Shown piece after piece: positions 18,314-27,359 of a stretch of DNA of 64,000 bases. The stretch comes from Janthinobacterium sp. 64 (GTDB lineage Bacteria; Pseudomonadota; Gammaproteobacteria; Burkholderiales; Burkholderiaceae_D), in contig NZ_PHUG01000001.1 of the NCBI RefSeq assembly GCF_002813325.1, positions 2,356,001-2,420,000 of the forward strand, read 5' to 3'. Under the pieces are notes generated by a model, which was not told where the DNA came from, did not search any database, and was given only the letters and a program-made list of their open reading frames with translations. The first letter of the stretch is position 1. Each line of letters begins with the position of its first letter. The translations under genes and the position numbers were made by a program.

Positions 18314-19882
18314 ATGAGTACATATCGCACAGCAAGCGGCATCCGGGGTCTGCACCTGGCGCTTGCCATCGCCGCCATCGGCGCCCTGGCGCCGCGGGCG
18401 CACGCCGAGCCAGCCGCCGCCGCCACCGCCGTTGCCGCCGACACGGGCGCGGCCCGCGGCAGCCGCGCCGCCACCCGTCCCAAGTCCACGCCGCCGCAAA
18501 GCGAATCGCGTGCCGGGCGCACCGAGATGGCGCCGCAAATGAGCCTGGCCGAAGGCAAGTCGACCCTGATGCGCCTGCCGTTTTCCGCCAGCCGCATGTC
18601 CGTCGGCGATCCGCGCATCGCCGACGTCATCCTGCTCAACCCCAGCGAGGTGTACCTGCTGGGGCGCTCCGTCGGCACCACCAACCTGATCCTGTGGAAC
18701 AAGAACAATGACGCCACCATCATCGACCTGGCCGTCGGCATCGACAGCAGCAGCCTGCAGGCCCGCATGGCCGAACTGCTGCCGAACGAAAAGATCCACG
18801 TCACGGTGGCGGGCGACACCCTGATCCTGTCGGGCATGGTCAGCGACGTCGTCAAGGCCGACCAGGCCCTGTCGCTGGCCAACGCCTACGTGCAGCGCAG
18901 CAGCCGCAGCGGCGGCGCCACCTCCGGCGCGGCACCAGCGGCCGGCGCCGCCGCGCCCGCCCCCGCCGCCACACCCGATGCATCCATGCCGCGCGTGATC
19001 AACCTGCTGTCGATCGCCGCGCCGCAGCAGGTGATGCTGGAAGTGAAGGTGGCCGAAGTGTCGAAGGTGCTGGTGGACCAGCTGGGCGCCAGCCTGGGCA
19101 TCAACAAGACCATCGGCAGCTGGTCGTATTCGCTGCTGTCCAGCCTGCTCAGCAACAATCCCAGCGGCTTGAGCGGCGCCAGCAAGAACAACTTCTTCAA
19201 CCTCGACGCGCAAAAACGCGATGGCCTGATCAAGGTGCTGGCCGAACCGAACATCATGGCCATCAGCGGCCAGGAGGCCAGCTTCCTGGCCGGCGGAAAA
19301 ATCTTCATCCCCGTCAGCCAGACCAATAATAACGGCGTGCCCACGATCACCCTGGAAGAGAAGGAATTCGGCGTGGCCGTGAAATTCACGCCCACCGTGC
19401 TCGAAGGGGGACGCATCAACCTGAAGGTGGCGCCGGAAGTGTCGGACCTGAACAAGGACGGCATCGGCATCACCGCCACCGGCATCTCGGCCACCGCCAT
19501 CCTGCCCTCGTTTACGACGCGGCGCGCCACCACCACGGTGCAGCTGTTCGACGGCCAGAGCTTCGCCATCGGCGGCTTGATCAAGAACAATGTGACCAGC
19601 AATATCAAGGCCTTGCCAGGCCTCGGTGAAGTGCCCGTGCTGGGCGCCCTGTTCCGCAGCACGGACTTCCAGACGGACCGCTCGGAACTGGTCTTCATCA
19701 TCACGCCGCACCTGGTCAAGCCGCTGCCGCCCGACTACAAGCTGCCCACCGACGGCTACATCCAGCCCACGCGCGGCGACATGTTCATGCAGGGAAAAAT
19801 GGAAGGTACTGCGCCCGCCGCCGCCCCCATGCAGCCGCAAGCAGCCGCGCCCCAGCCTGCCGCCGGCTTCGACCTCAAATAG
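18314..19882 (+). CDS. cpaC: Tad secretin CpaC/RcpA
   Basis: Outer-membrane channel for the Flp pilus; 522 residues. ATG at 18314 follows GAGGAG and opens a signal peptide (LALAIAAIGALAPRAHA). A pilus-assembly N-domain covers about 75-145, a BON-like region 145-195, a low-complexity Ala/Pro/Gly linker 195-225, and the secretin domain about 235-490 with VMLEVKVAEVSK, LAEPNIMAISGQEASFLAGG and VPVLGALFRS. The Ala-rich C-terminal tail is unstructured. Confidence 0.95.
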   Translation: MSTYRTASGIRGLHLALAIAAIGALAPRAHAEPAAAATAVAADTGAARGSRAATRPKSTPPQSESRAGRTEMAPQMSLAEGKSTLMRLPFSASRMSVGDPRIADVILLNPSEVYLLGRSVGTTNLILWNKNNDATIIDLAVGIDSSSLQARMAELLPNEKIHVTVAGDTLILSGMVSDVVKADQALSLANAYVQRSSRSGGATSGAAPAAGAAAPAPAATPDASMPRVINLLSIAAPQQVMLEVKVAEVSKVLVDQLGASLGINKTIGSWSYSLLSSLLSNNPSGLSGASKNNFFNLDAQKRDGLIKVLAEPNIMAISGQEASFLAGGKIFIPVSQTNNNGVPTITLEEKEFGVAVKFTPTVLEGGRINLKVAPEVSDLNKDGIGITATGISATAILPSFTTRRATTTVQLFDGQSFAIGGLIKNNVTSNIKALPGLGEVPVLGALFRSTDFQTDRSELVFIITPHLVKPLPPDYKLPTDGYIQPTRGDMFMQGKMEGTAPAAAPMQPQAAAPQPAAGFDLK

Positions 19883-19891
19883 GAGAACACC

Positions 19892-20170
19892 ATGAAAACC
19901 GCACATTGCCTGCCTTGCGCCGCCCTGATATGCCTGCTGGCCGGCTGCGCCGCCACCACCACGCCCGTGCTCGATTCGCACTTCGGCGAATCGGTGGCCC
20001 TGCTCAAGTCGCAGCAGATCATGTATCCGGACGCTTACCGCAACATGGACCCCGTCAGCGGCATCGATGGGAAGTCAGGGGCCAGCGCCTACCAGCGCTA
20101 CCAGAAATCGTTCGCGGCGCCGGAACCGCAACCGAATGTCTTCACCATCGGCGTGGGCGGGCGCCAGTAG
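19892..20170 (+). CDS. Small lipoprotein of the Tad locus
   Basis: 92 residues with a type II signal peptide and lipobox LLAGC (Cys near residue 19). The mature part has YRNMDPVSGIDGKSG and ends NVFTIGVGGRQ. It sits 9 bases after the secretin gene. No RcpB/CpaD gene is otherwise seen, so this may be the outer-membrane lipoprotein that helps the secretin; that is inference from position. TadD has a similar QPNIFTLS phrase. Confidence 0.7.
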   Translation: MKTAHCLPCAALICLLAGCAATTTPVLDSHFGESVALLKSQQIMYPDAYRNMDPVSGIDGKSGASAYQRYQKSFAAPEPQPNVFTIGVGGRQ

Positions 20171-20216
20171 GCGCCGGTCCCGCGATGCACTTCCCCCAGG
20201 CCACCAGGAGACGCCC

Positions 20217-21767
20217 ATGAACACCGCATTTCGCAGGCACGACAGGCAACACGGCGCGATCGCCATCGTGCTGGGACTGACCCTGGTGGTGCTGTTTGCC
20301 ATGGGCGGTCTGGTGCTGGACCTGGGCCACCTGTACATCGCCAAGACGGAACTGCAGAACGGCGCCGACAGCGCCGCCCTGGCAGGCGCCGTGGAACTGA
20401 ACCAAAGCGCCGCCGGCATCGACAACGCGCAGGCCAAGGCCATCGCCATCGCGCAAAAGAACCGCTACGACTTTTCCACCGCGCTGACCATCACGTCCGC
20501 CAACATCAGCTTCGGCCCCAGCCCGGACGGCCCCTGGTCATCCGGCGCCAGCGCCCGCACCAGCCCGGACGGACAGACCTTCATCCGCATCGACACGGGC
20601 AGCAAGACCTTCGCCACCTACCTGATGGGCATCGCCGGCATCGCCAGCACCAGCACCTCGGGCGTAGCCGTGGCGGGCCGCTTCGTCAACGACGTCACGC
20701 CGATCGGCGTGTGCGCCGTCGATCCGGCCAACAAGACGGCGCAATACACGTATCCGGCCGCGCCGGCCGGCAGCGGCCTGACGGAGCTGGTCGAATTCGG
20801 CTTTCGCCGCGGCGTCACCTACAATCTGTTCGGCCTCAATCCGCTGGGCGGACCGTCCGATCCCTATCTGATCAACCCTGTCGACGCCCCGCCCGGCAGC
20901 TGCAGCGCCTCGCATTCGAGCGCCGCCTCCACCGCGCCATTCATGTGCACGGGCAGCAGCGCCGTCATCACCAGCGGTACGGGCCAGGTCTACACGAACA
21001 CGGGCTTGACGGCGTCGCTGGCCGCCTCGCTCAATTCACGCTTCGACGATTACGGCGGGCCGTCCGTGTGCGATCCCGTGACGGCGCCGCCCGACACCAA
21101 CATCAAGGAATATCCGTGCGTGGGCGCCGCGTCGCCCTGCGCCGCCGCTGCCGCCAACTCGCCGCCCACCGGCTGGATGCAACCAGGCGCCAGCACCTTG
21201 CCCAGCCAGCAGTCGGTCAGCCTGGCCGGCAACAAGCCGAATTACCAGTTACCGTCGGCCGGCTCGGTGCCTGTGCCCTCGGCCACGTTCGCCCAGTTCG
21301 CCGGCTACGGCGTGCTGTGGTCTTACGGCCCCGCCTACCAAAGCAATGGCGCCAGCCCGGCCAAGGCGGGCGCGGCGTACAGCGTCGCAGACGGCAACGC
21401 CAACCCTCTGTACAGCACGGCCAAGGCGAATTACTTCGACGCGGCCAGCTACCCCGTCAGCGCTGGCGCCTCCTTCCCCGTCGGCACGCCGCCTGCGCCC
21501 TACAACCAGACCAGCGGCCCCACGTTCCAGGCGCCGTCGGTGGCCCATCCGGGCCAGCGCAACCGGCGCATCCTCAACGTGGTGCTGGTCGATTGCCGCA
21601 CGGCGCCCGTCGGGCCGGCCTCGTGCGGCACCATGAATGCGGTGGGCATCGGCAAATTCTTCATGACGATGAAGGCCGATTTCAGCGGCGGCACCAAGCG
21701 CCTCGACGTCGAGTTCGCGGGCCTGATCGAGCCCGTGCCGAATTCCGAAATCAAACTCTACAAGTGA
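20217..21767 (+). CDS. tadG: TadG-like pilus assembly protein
   Basis: 516 residues. ATG at 20217 follows AGGAG. N-terminal RHDRQHGAIAIVLGLTLVVLF is the TadE/TadG-type membrane anchor, followed by DLGHLYIAKTELQNGADSAALAGA, the classic putative Flp-assembly motif. The 300-residue middle part is Ser/Ala/Pro/Gly rich with several Cys pairs and should be periplasmic. Co-directional with two TadE-like genes. Confidence 0.88.
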   Translation: MNTAFRRHDRQHGAIAIVLGLTLVVLFAMGGLVLDLGHLYIAKTELQNGADSAALAGAVELNQSAAGIDNAQAKAIAIAQKNRYDFSTALTITSANISFGPSPDGPWSSGASARTSPDGQTFIRIDTGSKTFATYLMGIAGIASTSTSGVAVAGRFVNDVTPIGVCAVDPANKTAQYTYPAAPAGSGLTELVEFGFRRGVTYNLFGLNPLGGPSDPYLINPVDAPPGSCSASHSSAASTAPFMCTGSSAVITSGTGQVYTNTGLTASLAASLNSRFDDYGGPSVCDPVTAPPDTNIKEYPCVGAASPCAAAAANSPPTGWMQPGASTLPSQQSVSLAGNKPNYQLPSAGSVPVPSATFAQFAGYGVLWSYGPAYQSNGASPAKAGAAYSVADGNANPLYSTAKANYFDAASYPVSAGASFPVGTPPAPYNQTSGPTFQAPSVAHPGQRNRRILNVVLVDCRTAPVGPASCGTMNAVGIGKFFMTMKADFSGGTKRLDVEFAGLIEPVPNSEIKLYK

Positions 21768-21774
21768 GGCGGCC

Positions 21775-22242
21775 ATGCGCATCCACCATTCCTCCCTCAG
21801 CCAGCGCGGCGGCGCCGCCGTCGAATTCGGCATCGTGCTGGCCCTGCTGGTGACCCTGCTGGCCGGCATCTTCGGCTTCGGCCGCGCCTTCTGGTACTAC
21901 GATGCGCTGGCCAAGGCGACGCGCGACGCGGCGCGCAACATGTCCGTCAAGGCCAAGGCCGGCATCGCCTCGCAAGGCGTGCCGGCGGCCAGACAGACGG
22001 TGGTCGATGCGGCCACCAGCGCCGGCATCGGCGGCTTCACCACGGCCAACGTGACGGTCACCTGCCTGGACGCGGCGTTCAACGACAGCAGCTGCACCGA
22101 TGGCACGGCGCCGGGCGGCATCCGCGTCGAAGTCGTCAACTACACGCTGTCGGTGGGCCAGTACCTGCCCTTCGTGATCGGCGCGGCCAGCACCTATGCC
22201 ACGCCGCTCTCGCCGCGCACCACCATGCGCTACATGCTGTAA
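21775..22242 (+). CDS. tadE: TadE-like pseudopilin (first copy)
   Basis: 155 residues. SQRGGAAVEFGIVLALLVTLL is the TadE-type processing and anchor segment, with Gly-Ala/AVEF showing the Glu of pseudopilins. FGFGRAFWYYDALAKATRDAAR follows. Two Cys in the periplasmic part could pair. Seven bases separate it from tadG; RBS GAGG lies in the gap. Confidence 0.9.
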   Translation: MRIHHSSLSQRGGAAVEFGIVLALLVTLLAGIFGFGRAFWYYDALAKATRDAARNMSVKAKAGIASQGVPAARQTVVDAATSAGIGGFTTANVTVTCLDAAFNDSSCTDGTAPGGIRVEVVNYTLSVGQYLPFVIGAASTYATPLSPRTTMRYML

Positions 22243-22252
22243 GGAGAACGCC

Positions 22253-22771
22253 ATGCGCCACCGCCATCCACTTGCCCTCCGAACTGGCCGCCAGCGCGGC
22301 GCCGCCGCCGTCGAATTCGCCCTGGTGGCGCTGCTGTTTTTCACGCTGCTGTTCGGCATCCTCGAATTTGGCCGCATGCTGTACCTGTACAACACGGTGC
22401 AGGAAGTGAGCCGCCGCGCCGCGCGCGAAGCGGTGGTGCGCTGGATCGACCAGACCGACGCCGTCAAAACGCTGGCCCTGTTCGGCGGCACGGCCCTGCC
22501 GGCCGCGCCGGAACTGACGGCCGCCAACATCACCATCCGCTACCTGAACAAGAGCGGCGCCGAAGTGACCTTGCCGCCGACGGACCCGGGCGACAACCTG
22601 TCGGCCTGCGGCGACAACACGCGCACGGCCAGCTGCATCGACAGCGTGCGCGTGTCGATCGACAACGTCAGCTATGCGCCGATGGTCAGCCTGTTCGGTT
22701 TTCTCAATATCGCCGTGCCCGCCTCGGTGGTGGTCATGCACGCCGAAAGCCTGGGCTTCCAGATCAACTGA
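22253..22771 (+). CDS. TadE-like pseudopilin (second copy, TadF position)
   Basis: 172 residues from ATG 22253 after AAGGAG. QRGAAAVEFALVALLFFTLLFGI and LEFGRMLYLYNTVQEVSRRAAR are the TadE signature. It is paralogous to the gene just before it, with two Cys in the distal part. TadE, TadF and TadG act as minor pseudopilins in the Tad system. The gap behind it contains a 13-bp tandem duplication. Confidence 0.9.
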   Translation: MRHRHPLALRTGRQRGAAAVEFALVALLFFTLLFGILEFGRMLYLYNTVQEVSRRAAREAVVRWIDQTDAVKTLALFGGTALPAAPELTAANITIRYLNKSGAEVTLPPTDPGDNLSACGDNTRTASCIDSVRVSIDNVSYAPMVSLFGFLNIAVPASVVVMHAESLGFQIN

Positions 22772-22795
22772 ACGCCTTTACCGAACGCCTTTACC
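22770..22795 (+). repeat. 13-bp tandem duplication before cpaE
   Basis: GAACGCCTTTACC occurs twice head to tail at 22770-22782 and 22783-22795. The first copy contains part of the second tadE stop codon. It lengthens the spacer in front of the GTG start of cpaE. Confidence 0.85.
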
Positions 22796-22807
22796 AGGGA
22801 GTGCCAC

Positions 22808-23959
22808 GTGAACATCGTCATCGTCTCGAAGAATGAAGCCCAGCTCAAGCGGCTCACGCGCCTGCTGCGCGAACGCAGCGCGGCCGACCGCGTCGCGCTG
22901 CTGGCGAGCATACCCGATGTATTCGACAACGGCGTCACGCCGGACTTGCTGCTGCTGGAACAGGAGCAGACGGGCGAGGCGGAGCTGACACAGCTCGAGC
23001 TGCTGGGCGGACGCCATCCGAGCCTGGCCATCATCGTGCAATGTCCGCAGCAAAGTCCGCAATTCCTGCTGCGCTCGATGCGCGCCGGCGTGCGCGAAGT
23101 GCTGCAGCCGGACGATGATGCAGCGCTGTGCGCCGCCTTGCGCCGCATCGAGGACAAGCTGCAGAAACAGGTCACGCGCAAGGGCCAGGTGCTGGCCTTC
23201 GTCTCGTGCAAGGGCGGCAGCGGCGCCACCTTCATCGCCGCCAACCTCGGCTACGCGCTGGCCGCCGGCGAGCAGCGCAAGGTGGCGCTGTTCGACCTGA
23301 ACCTGCAGTTCGGCGACGCCGCCCTGTTCGTCTCGGACCACAAGCCGGCCGCCACCCTGTCGCAGCTGTCGCAGCAGATCGTGCGCCTCGACGCTTCGCT
23401 GCTGGCCGCCAGCATGATCCAGATCACGCCCGCCTACAGCGTGCTGGCCGCCGCCGACGATCCGGCCCATGCGGCCGACATCGAAGCCGAACATATCGAC
23501 CGTTTGCTGACCCTGGCGCGCAGCCAGTACGACTACATCCTGCTCGACGTGGGACGCGGCCTCGATCCCGTCAGCGTGCGCGCGCTGGACCGGGCCGACC
23601 TGATCTTCCCCGTGCTGCAGGCAACCTTGCCGTACGTGCGCGACGGCAAGCGCCTGCTCGACGTGTTCCGTGGCCTCGGCTACCGCGAAGACAAGATCCG
23701 CCTGATCCTGAACCGCTATGCCAGCAGCGACAGCATCCGCGTGGCCGACCTGGAAGCGGCGTATGGCAAGCGCGTCTACAAGTCCATCCCCAACCACTAC
23801 GAAGCGGTGGCGGCCTCCGTCAGCCAGGGCGTGCCCATCCTCAAGCTGGCGCCGCACAACCCCGTCTCGCGCGCGCTGCAGGAACTGGCCGCCAGCCTGG
23901 CCGGAGAAACCCCGCCCGCCGCGCAAGGCTGGGTTGCGCGGCTGCTGGCGCGCGCCTGA
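22808..23959 (+). CDS. cpaE: Pilus localisation ATPase CpaE/TadZ
   Basis: 383 residues from GTG 22808 (GGGAGTG upstream). The first 120 residues form a receiver-like domain lacking a clear phospho-acceptor, with DLLLLEQEQ in its place. The MinD/ParA-like part has the deviant Walker A SCKGGSGATFIAANL near residue 137 and DYILLDVGRGLDPVS as switch region. The family places the Tad machine at cell poles. The 3' end runs into the 19-bp triplicate repeat. Confidence 0.93.
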   Translation: MNIVIVSKNEAQLKRLTRLLRERSAADRVALLASIPDVFDNGVTPDLLLLEQEQTGEAELTQLELLGGRHPSLAIIVQCPQQSPQFLLRSMRAGVREVLQPDDDAALCAALRRIEDKLQKQVTRKGQVLAFVSCKGGSGATFIAANLGYALAAGEQRKVALFDLNLQFGDAALFVSDHKPAATLSQLSQQIVRLDASLLAASMIQITPAYSVLAAADDPAHAADIEAEHIDRLLTLARSQYDYILLDVGRGLDPVSVRALDRADLIFPVLQATLPYVRDGKRLLDVFRGLGYREDKIRLILNRYASSDSIRVADLEAAYGKRVYKSIPNHYEAVAASVSQGVPILKLAPHNPVSRALQELAASLAGETPPAAQGWVARLLARA

Positions 23960-24007
23960 TTCCCTACAGCGCGCCTGATTCCCTACAGCGCGCTTGATTC
24001 CCTACAT
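23949..24007 (+). repeat. Three 19-bp tandem repeats between cpaE and tadA
   Basis: CGCCTGATTCCCTACA starts at 23953, 23972 and, with one change (CGCTTG), 23991: an exact 19-base period. The first copy contains the cpaE stop codon TGA at 23957-23959. The array fills the whole gap to the tadA ribosome-binding site. Confidence 0.92.
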
Positions 24008-24023
24008 TGACCGGAGACCGACC

Positions 24024-25391
24024 ATGACTGCCGAAAAACTCACCCTGCGGGACCGCCTGGGCTACGCCCAGGATGACGCCAGCCTGAATGACGATGCCGC
24101 GCACCAGGGCGCAGCCAGCCAGAGCTACCAGCAACTCAAGCACCGCACCCACCAGGCGCTGCTCGACAGGGTCGACCTGGAAGGCATGCAGCGCCTGTCG
24201 CGCGAGCAGATCCGCGAAGAGCTGAAGATCCTCGTCAGCGACGTGCTCACGCAAGACAATGTGGTGATCAACGAGCTGGAACGGCGCTCGCTGATCCGCG
24301 ACATCCAGGACGAGGTACTGGGCTTCGGCCCGCTCGAACCGCTGCTGGCCGATCCCGGCGTGTCCGATATCCTCGTCAACACCTACCGCCAGGTGTATGT
24401 CGAGCGCCATGGCCGCCTGGAGCTGAGCGACGTCTGCTTCACCGACGACGCGCATTTGATGAAGATCATCGACAAGATCGTCTCGCGCGTGGGCCGGCGC
24501 ATCGATGAATCGAGCCCGATGGTCGATGCGCGCCTGCCCGACGGTTCGCGCGTCAACGCCATCATCCCGCCGCTGGCCATCGACGGCCCCGTGATGTCGA
24601 TCCGCCGCTTCTCGGCCCAGCCCCTGCGCTTGGCCGACCTGATGCTCAAGCACAGCCTGACGGAGGAAATGAGCACCACCCTGCAGGCGCTGGGCAAGGC
24701 CAAGGTCAACATCCTGATCTCGGGCGGCACGGGCAGCGGCAAGACCACCATGCTCAATGCGATTTCCGGCTTCATCAGCACGGCCGAACGCATCGTCACC
24801 ATCGAAGACGCGGCCGAACTGCAGATGCAGCAGCCGCACGTGGTGCGCCTGGAAACACGGCCCGCGAACATCGAGGGCAAGGGCGAAGTGACGCAAAGGG
24901 CGCTGGTGCGCAACGCGCTGCGCATGCGCCCCGACCGCATCATCCTGGGCGAAGTGCGCGGCGCCGAGGCGCTCGACATGCTGGGTGCCATGAACACGGG
25001 CCATGAAGGCTCGATGGCCACCATCCACGCGAACACCCCGCGCGACGCGCTGACGCGGCTGGAAAACATGATCAGCATGGCCTCGGCGGGCCTGCCCATG
25101 AAAGCCATGCGCCAGCAGATCAGTTCGGCCATCAGCGTGGTGGTGCAGGTGGCGCGCCTGACGGACGGCAAGCGCAAGATCATCTCGATCCAGGAAATCA
25201 CGGGCATGGAAGGCGAGATGATCACCATGCAGGAAATCTTCACCTTCCGCCAGACGGGCATCGGCGAGGATGGCACGGTGCAGGGGCATTTCCATGCCAG
25301 CGGCGTGCGGCCGCATTTCCTGGAACGCCTGCGCGCCTTCGGCATCAGCCTGCCGGAAACCCTGTTCGATCCCGCCCGCCAGTACCATTAA
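24024..25391 (+). CDS. cpaF: Tad secretion ATPase TadA/CpaF
   Basis: Hexameric motor for Flp pilus assembly; 455 residues. ATG at 24024 follows CCGGAGAC; an upstream frame start at 23994 falls inside the repeat and is unlikely. Seen are the Walker [17 protein letters not shown] near residue 235, Walker [17 protein letters not shown], and the His box [17 protein letters not shown]. The N-terminal portion ([12 protein letters not shown]) is the CpaF N-domain. Confidence 0.96.
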   Translation: MTAEKLTLRDRLGYAQDDASLNDDAAHQGAASQSYQQLKHRTHQALLDRVDLEGMQRLSREQIREELKILVSDVLTQDNVVINELERRSLIRDIQDEVLGFGPLEPLLADPGVSDILVNTYRQVYVERHGRLELSDVCFTDDAHLMKIIDKIVSRVGRRIDESSPMVDARLPDGSRVNAIIPPLAIDGPVMSIRRFSAQPLRLADLMLKHSLTEEMSTTLQALGKAKVNILISGGTGSGKTTMLNAISGFISTAERIVTIEDAAELQMQQPHVVRLETRPANIEGKGEVTQRALVRNALRMRPDRIILGEVRGAEALDMLGAMNTGHEGSMATIHANTPRDALTRLENMISMASAGLPMKAMRQQISSAISVVVQVARLTDGKRKIISIQEITGMEGEMITMQEIFTFRQTGIGEDGTVQGHFHASGVRPHFLERLRAFGISLPETLFDPARQYH

Positions 25392-25401
25392 GGGGAGCAT
25401 C

Positions 25402-26376
25402 ATGGACTATCTCTATTACGTATTCGCCATCCTCACCTTCATCGCCGTGGTGCTGCTGATCGAGGGTCTGTACCTGGCGTGGAACACCTCGCGCGGGCCG
25501 GAAGCGGAAAGGGTGGCGCGCCGCCTGCGCATCATGTCGGCCGGCGCGCATGGCGACGCGGGCAGTTCGATGATCAAGAAGCGCCTGCTGAGCGACACCC
25601 CGGCCCTGCAGCGCGTGCTGCTCAGCGTGCCCCGCGTGCATGCGCTCGACCGCCTGCTGGAACAGTCGGGCCTGAGCTGGAGCGTGGCCAGCTTCGCCGG
25701 CGTGATGCTGGCCTCGGCTGGCGCCGCGTTTTTGCTGCTGAGCTACTTCAGCGTGCCGTGGCTGCTGCGCCTGCCGCTGGTGGCCGGCGCGGCCCTGCTG
25801 CCGCTGCTGCTGGTCTTGCGCGCCAAGGCCAAGCGCCTGCAGCGCATCGAACAGCAATTGCCCGATGCGCTCGACCTGATGGCGCGCGCCCTGCGCGCCG
25901 GCCACGCCTTCCCCACCGCCCTGAAAATGGTCGGCGATGAAATGAATGCGCCGCTGGCCGTGGAGTTTCGCGTCACCTTCGACGAAGTCAATTTCGGCAT
26001 CGCCATGCCCGACGCCCTGATGAACCTGGCCACGCGCGTGCCCAGCACGGACTTGCGCTACTTCGTCATCGCCGTGCTGATCCAGCGTGAAACGGGCGGC
26101 AACCTGGCCGAACTGCTCGACAGCATCAGCCGCATCATCCGCGAGCGCATCAAGCTGCTGGGACAGGTGCGCGTGCTGTCGGCCGAAGGCCGGCTGTCGG
26201 CCTGGATCCTGTCGCTGCTGCCCTTCGGCGCGGCAGCCATGATCCACCTGACCAACCCGCAATTCCTGGAAATGCTGTTCGTCGACCCGGGCGGACGCAA
26301 GATGCTCGTCGGCGCCCTGGTGATGATGGTGTTCGGCGTCCTGGTCATGCGCAGCATCATCCGCATCCGCGTCTGA
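25402..26376 (+). CDS. tadB: Tad inner-membrane platform protein TadB
   Basis: 324 residues with hydrophobic segments near 5-25, 95-135 and two at 265-320. The GspF/T2SF domain includes QQLPDALDLMARALRAGHAFPTAL and FVIAVLIQRETGGNLAELLD. It pairs with TadC as the platform on which TadA acts. It starts 10 bases after tadA with AGGGGAG upstream. Confidence 0.95.
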   Translation: MDYLYYVFAILTFIAVVLLIEGLYLAWNTSRGPEAERVARRLRIMSAGAHGDAGSSMIKKRLLSDTPALQRVLLSVPRVHALDRLLEQSGLSWSVASFAGVMLASAGAAFLLLSYFSVPWLLRLPLVAGAALLPLLLVLRAKAKRLQRIEQQLPDALDLMARALRAGHAFPTALKMVGDEMNAPLAVEFRVTFDEVNFGIAMPDALMNLATRVPSTDLRYFVIAVLIQRETGGNLAELLDSISRIIRERIKLLGQVRVLSAEGRLSAWILSLLPFGAAAMIHLTNPQFLEMLFVDPGGRKMLVGALVMMVFGVLVMRSIIRIRV

Positions 26377-26395
26377 GCCCGCAAGGAGAACCCTC

Positions 26396-27346
26396 ATGAA
26401 TCCCGTCCATTACGCTTTTCTCGCCCTGCTCTTCATCGCCGTCTTCGGCACCGTGCTGGTGGCCATGCGCAGCTTCGCCCCCGACCCCTTGCGCCAGCGC
26501 ATGGACAACGCCACCGGCAAGAGCGCGGCAGCGCCTGACACCGCCTCCGCGCCCAGCCCCTGGCTGGCGCGCGTGGTGCGCCTGAGCGGCCCGCTGGCCA
26601 AACTGTCGCTGCCCGACCAAGGCTGGGAAGGCTCCGTGATGCGCCGGCGCTTCATGAATGCCGGCCTGCGCCAGGCGTCGGCGCCCATCCTGTTCTTTTC
26701 CGCCAAGACCATGCTGGCCATCGGCCTGCCCCTGCTGCTGTTCCTGGGACTGAGCGCCTCGGGCAGCCAGATGGCGGGCAAGGCTCTCCTGTTCTGGCTG
26801 CTGATCGTGGCCGCCATCGGCTACTACCTGCCCAATATCGTGCTGGCGCAAATGATCAAGCGGCGCCAGCGCGACATCTTCGAGAGCTTTCCCGATGCGC
26901 TGGACTTGATGACGGTGTGCGTGGAAGCGGGCCTGGCCATGGATGCGGCGCTGGCCAGGGTGGCGGCCGAGATCGCCCTGAAAAGCACCGTGCTGGCCGA
27001 GGAATTGCACCTGGTGATGCTGGAACTGCGCGCCGGCAACACCAAGGAGCGGGCCCTGCGCAACCTGGCCCTGCGCACAGGGGTCGAGGATGTCGATGCG
27101 CTGGTGGCCATGCTGATCCAGGCCGAGCGCTTCGGCACCAGCATCGCCGCCTCGCTGCGCGTGCAGTCGGATCAGCTGCGCACCAAGCGCCGCCAGCTGG
27201 CCGAGGAAGAGGCGGCGAAGATCGCCCTCAAGCTGCTGTTCCCGCTGATCTTTTTCATCTTCCCTTCGCTGCTGGTCGTCCTGATGGGACCAGCCTTCCT
27301 GCAAATCTACCGCGTGCTCCTGCCCAGCATGGGCGGCGGCAACTGA
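26396..27346 (+). CDS. tadC: Tad inner-membrane platform protein TadC
   Basis: 316 residues; second T2SF-domain protein. FPDALDLMTVCVEAGLAMDAAL and LIQAERFGTSIAASLRVQSDQLR are the conserved blocks, with membrane segments near 5-22, 100-150 and 285-308. RBS AAGGAGA precedes it. Co-translated with tadB and tadD. Confidence 0.95.
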   Translation: MNPVHYAFLALLFIAVFGTVLVAMRSFAPDPLRQRMDNATGKSAAAPDTASAPSPWLARVVRLSGPLAKLSLPDQGWEGSVMRRRFMNAGLRQASAPILFFSAKTMLAIGLPLLLFLGLSASGSQMAGKALLFWLLIVAAIGYYLPNIVLAQMIKRRQRDIFESFPDALDLMTVCVEAGLAMDAALARVAAEIALKSTVLAEELHLVMLELRAGNTKERALRNLALRTGVEDVDALVAMLIQAERFGTSIAASLRVQSDQLRTKRRQLAEEEAAKIALKLLFPLIFFIFPSLLVVLMGPAFLQIYRVLLPSMGGGN

Positions 27347-27359
27347 CCGGAGAAGCGCC

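Noticed and set aside
18257..19981. 574-codon minus-strand frame opposite the secretin
   Set aside because: Gly/Gln/Arg/His-rich shadow; the secretin on the plus strand is unmistakable.
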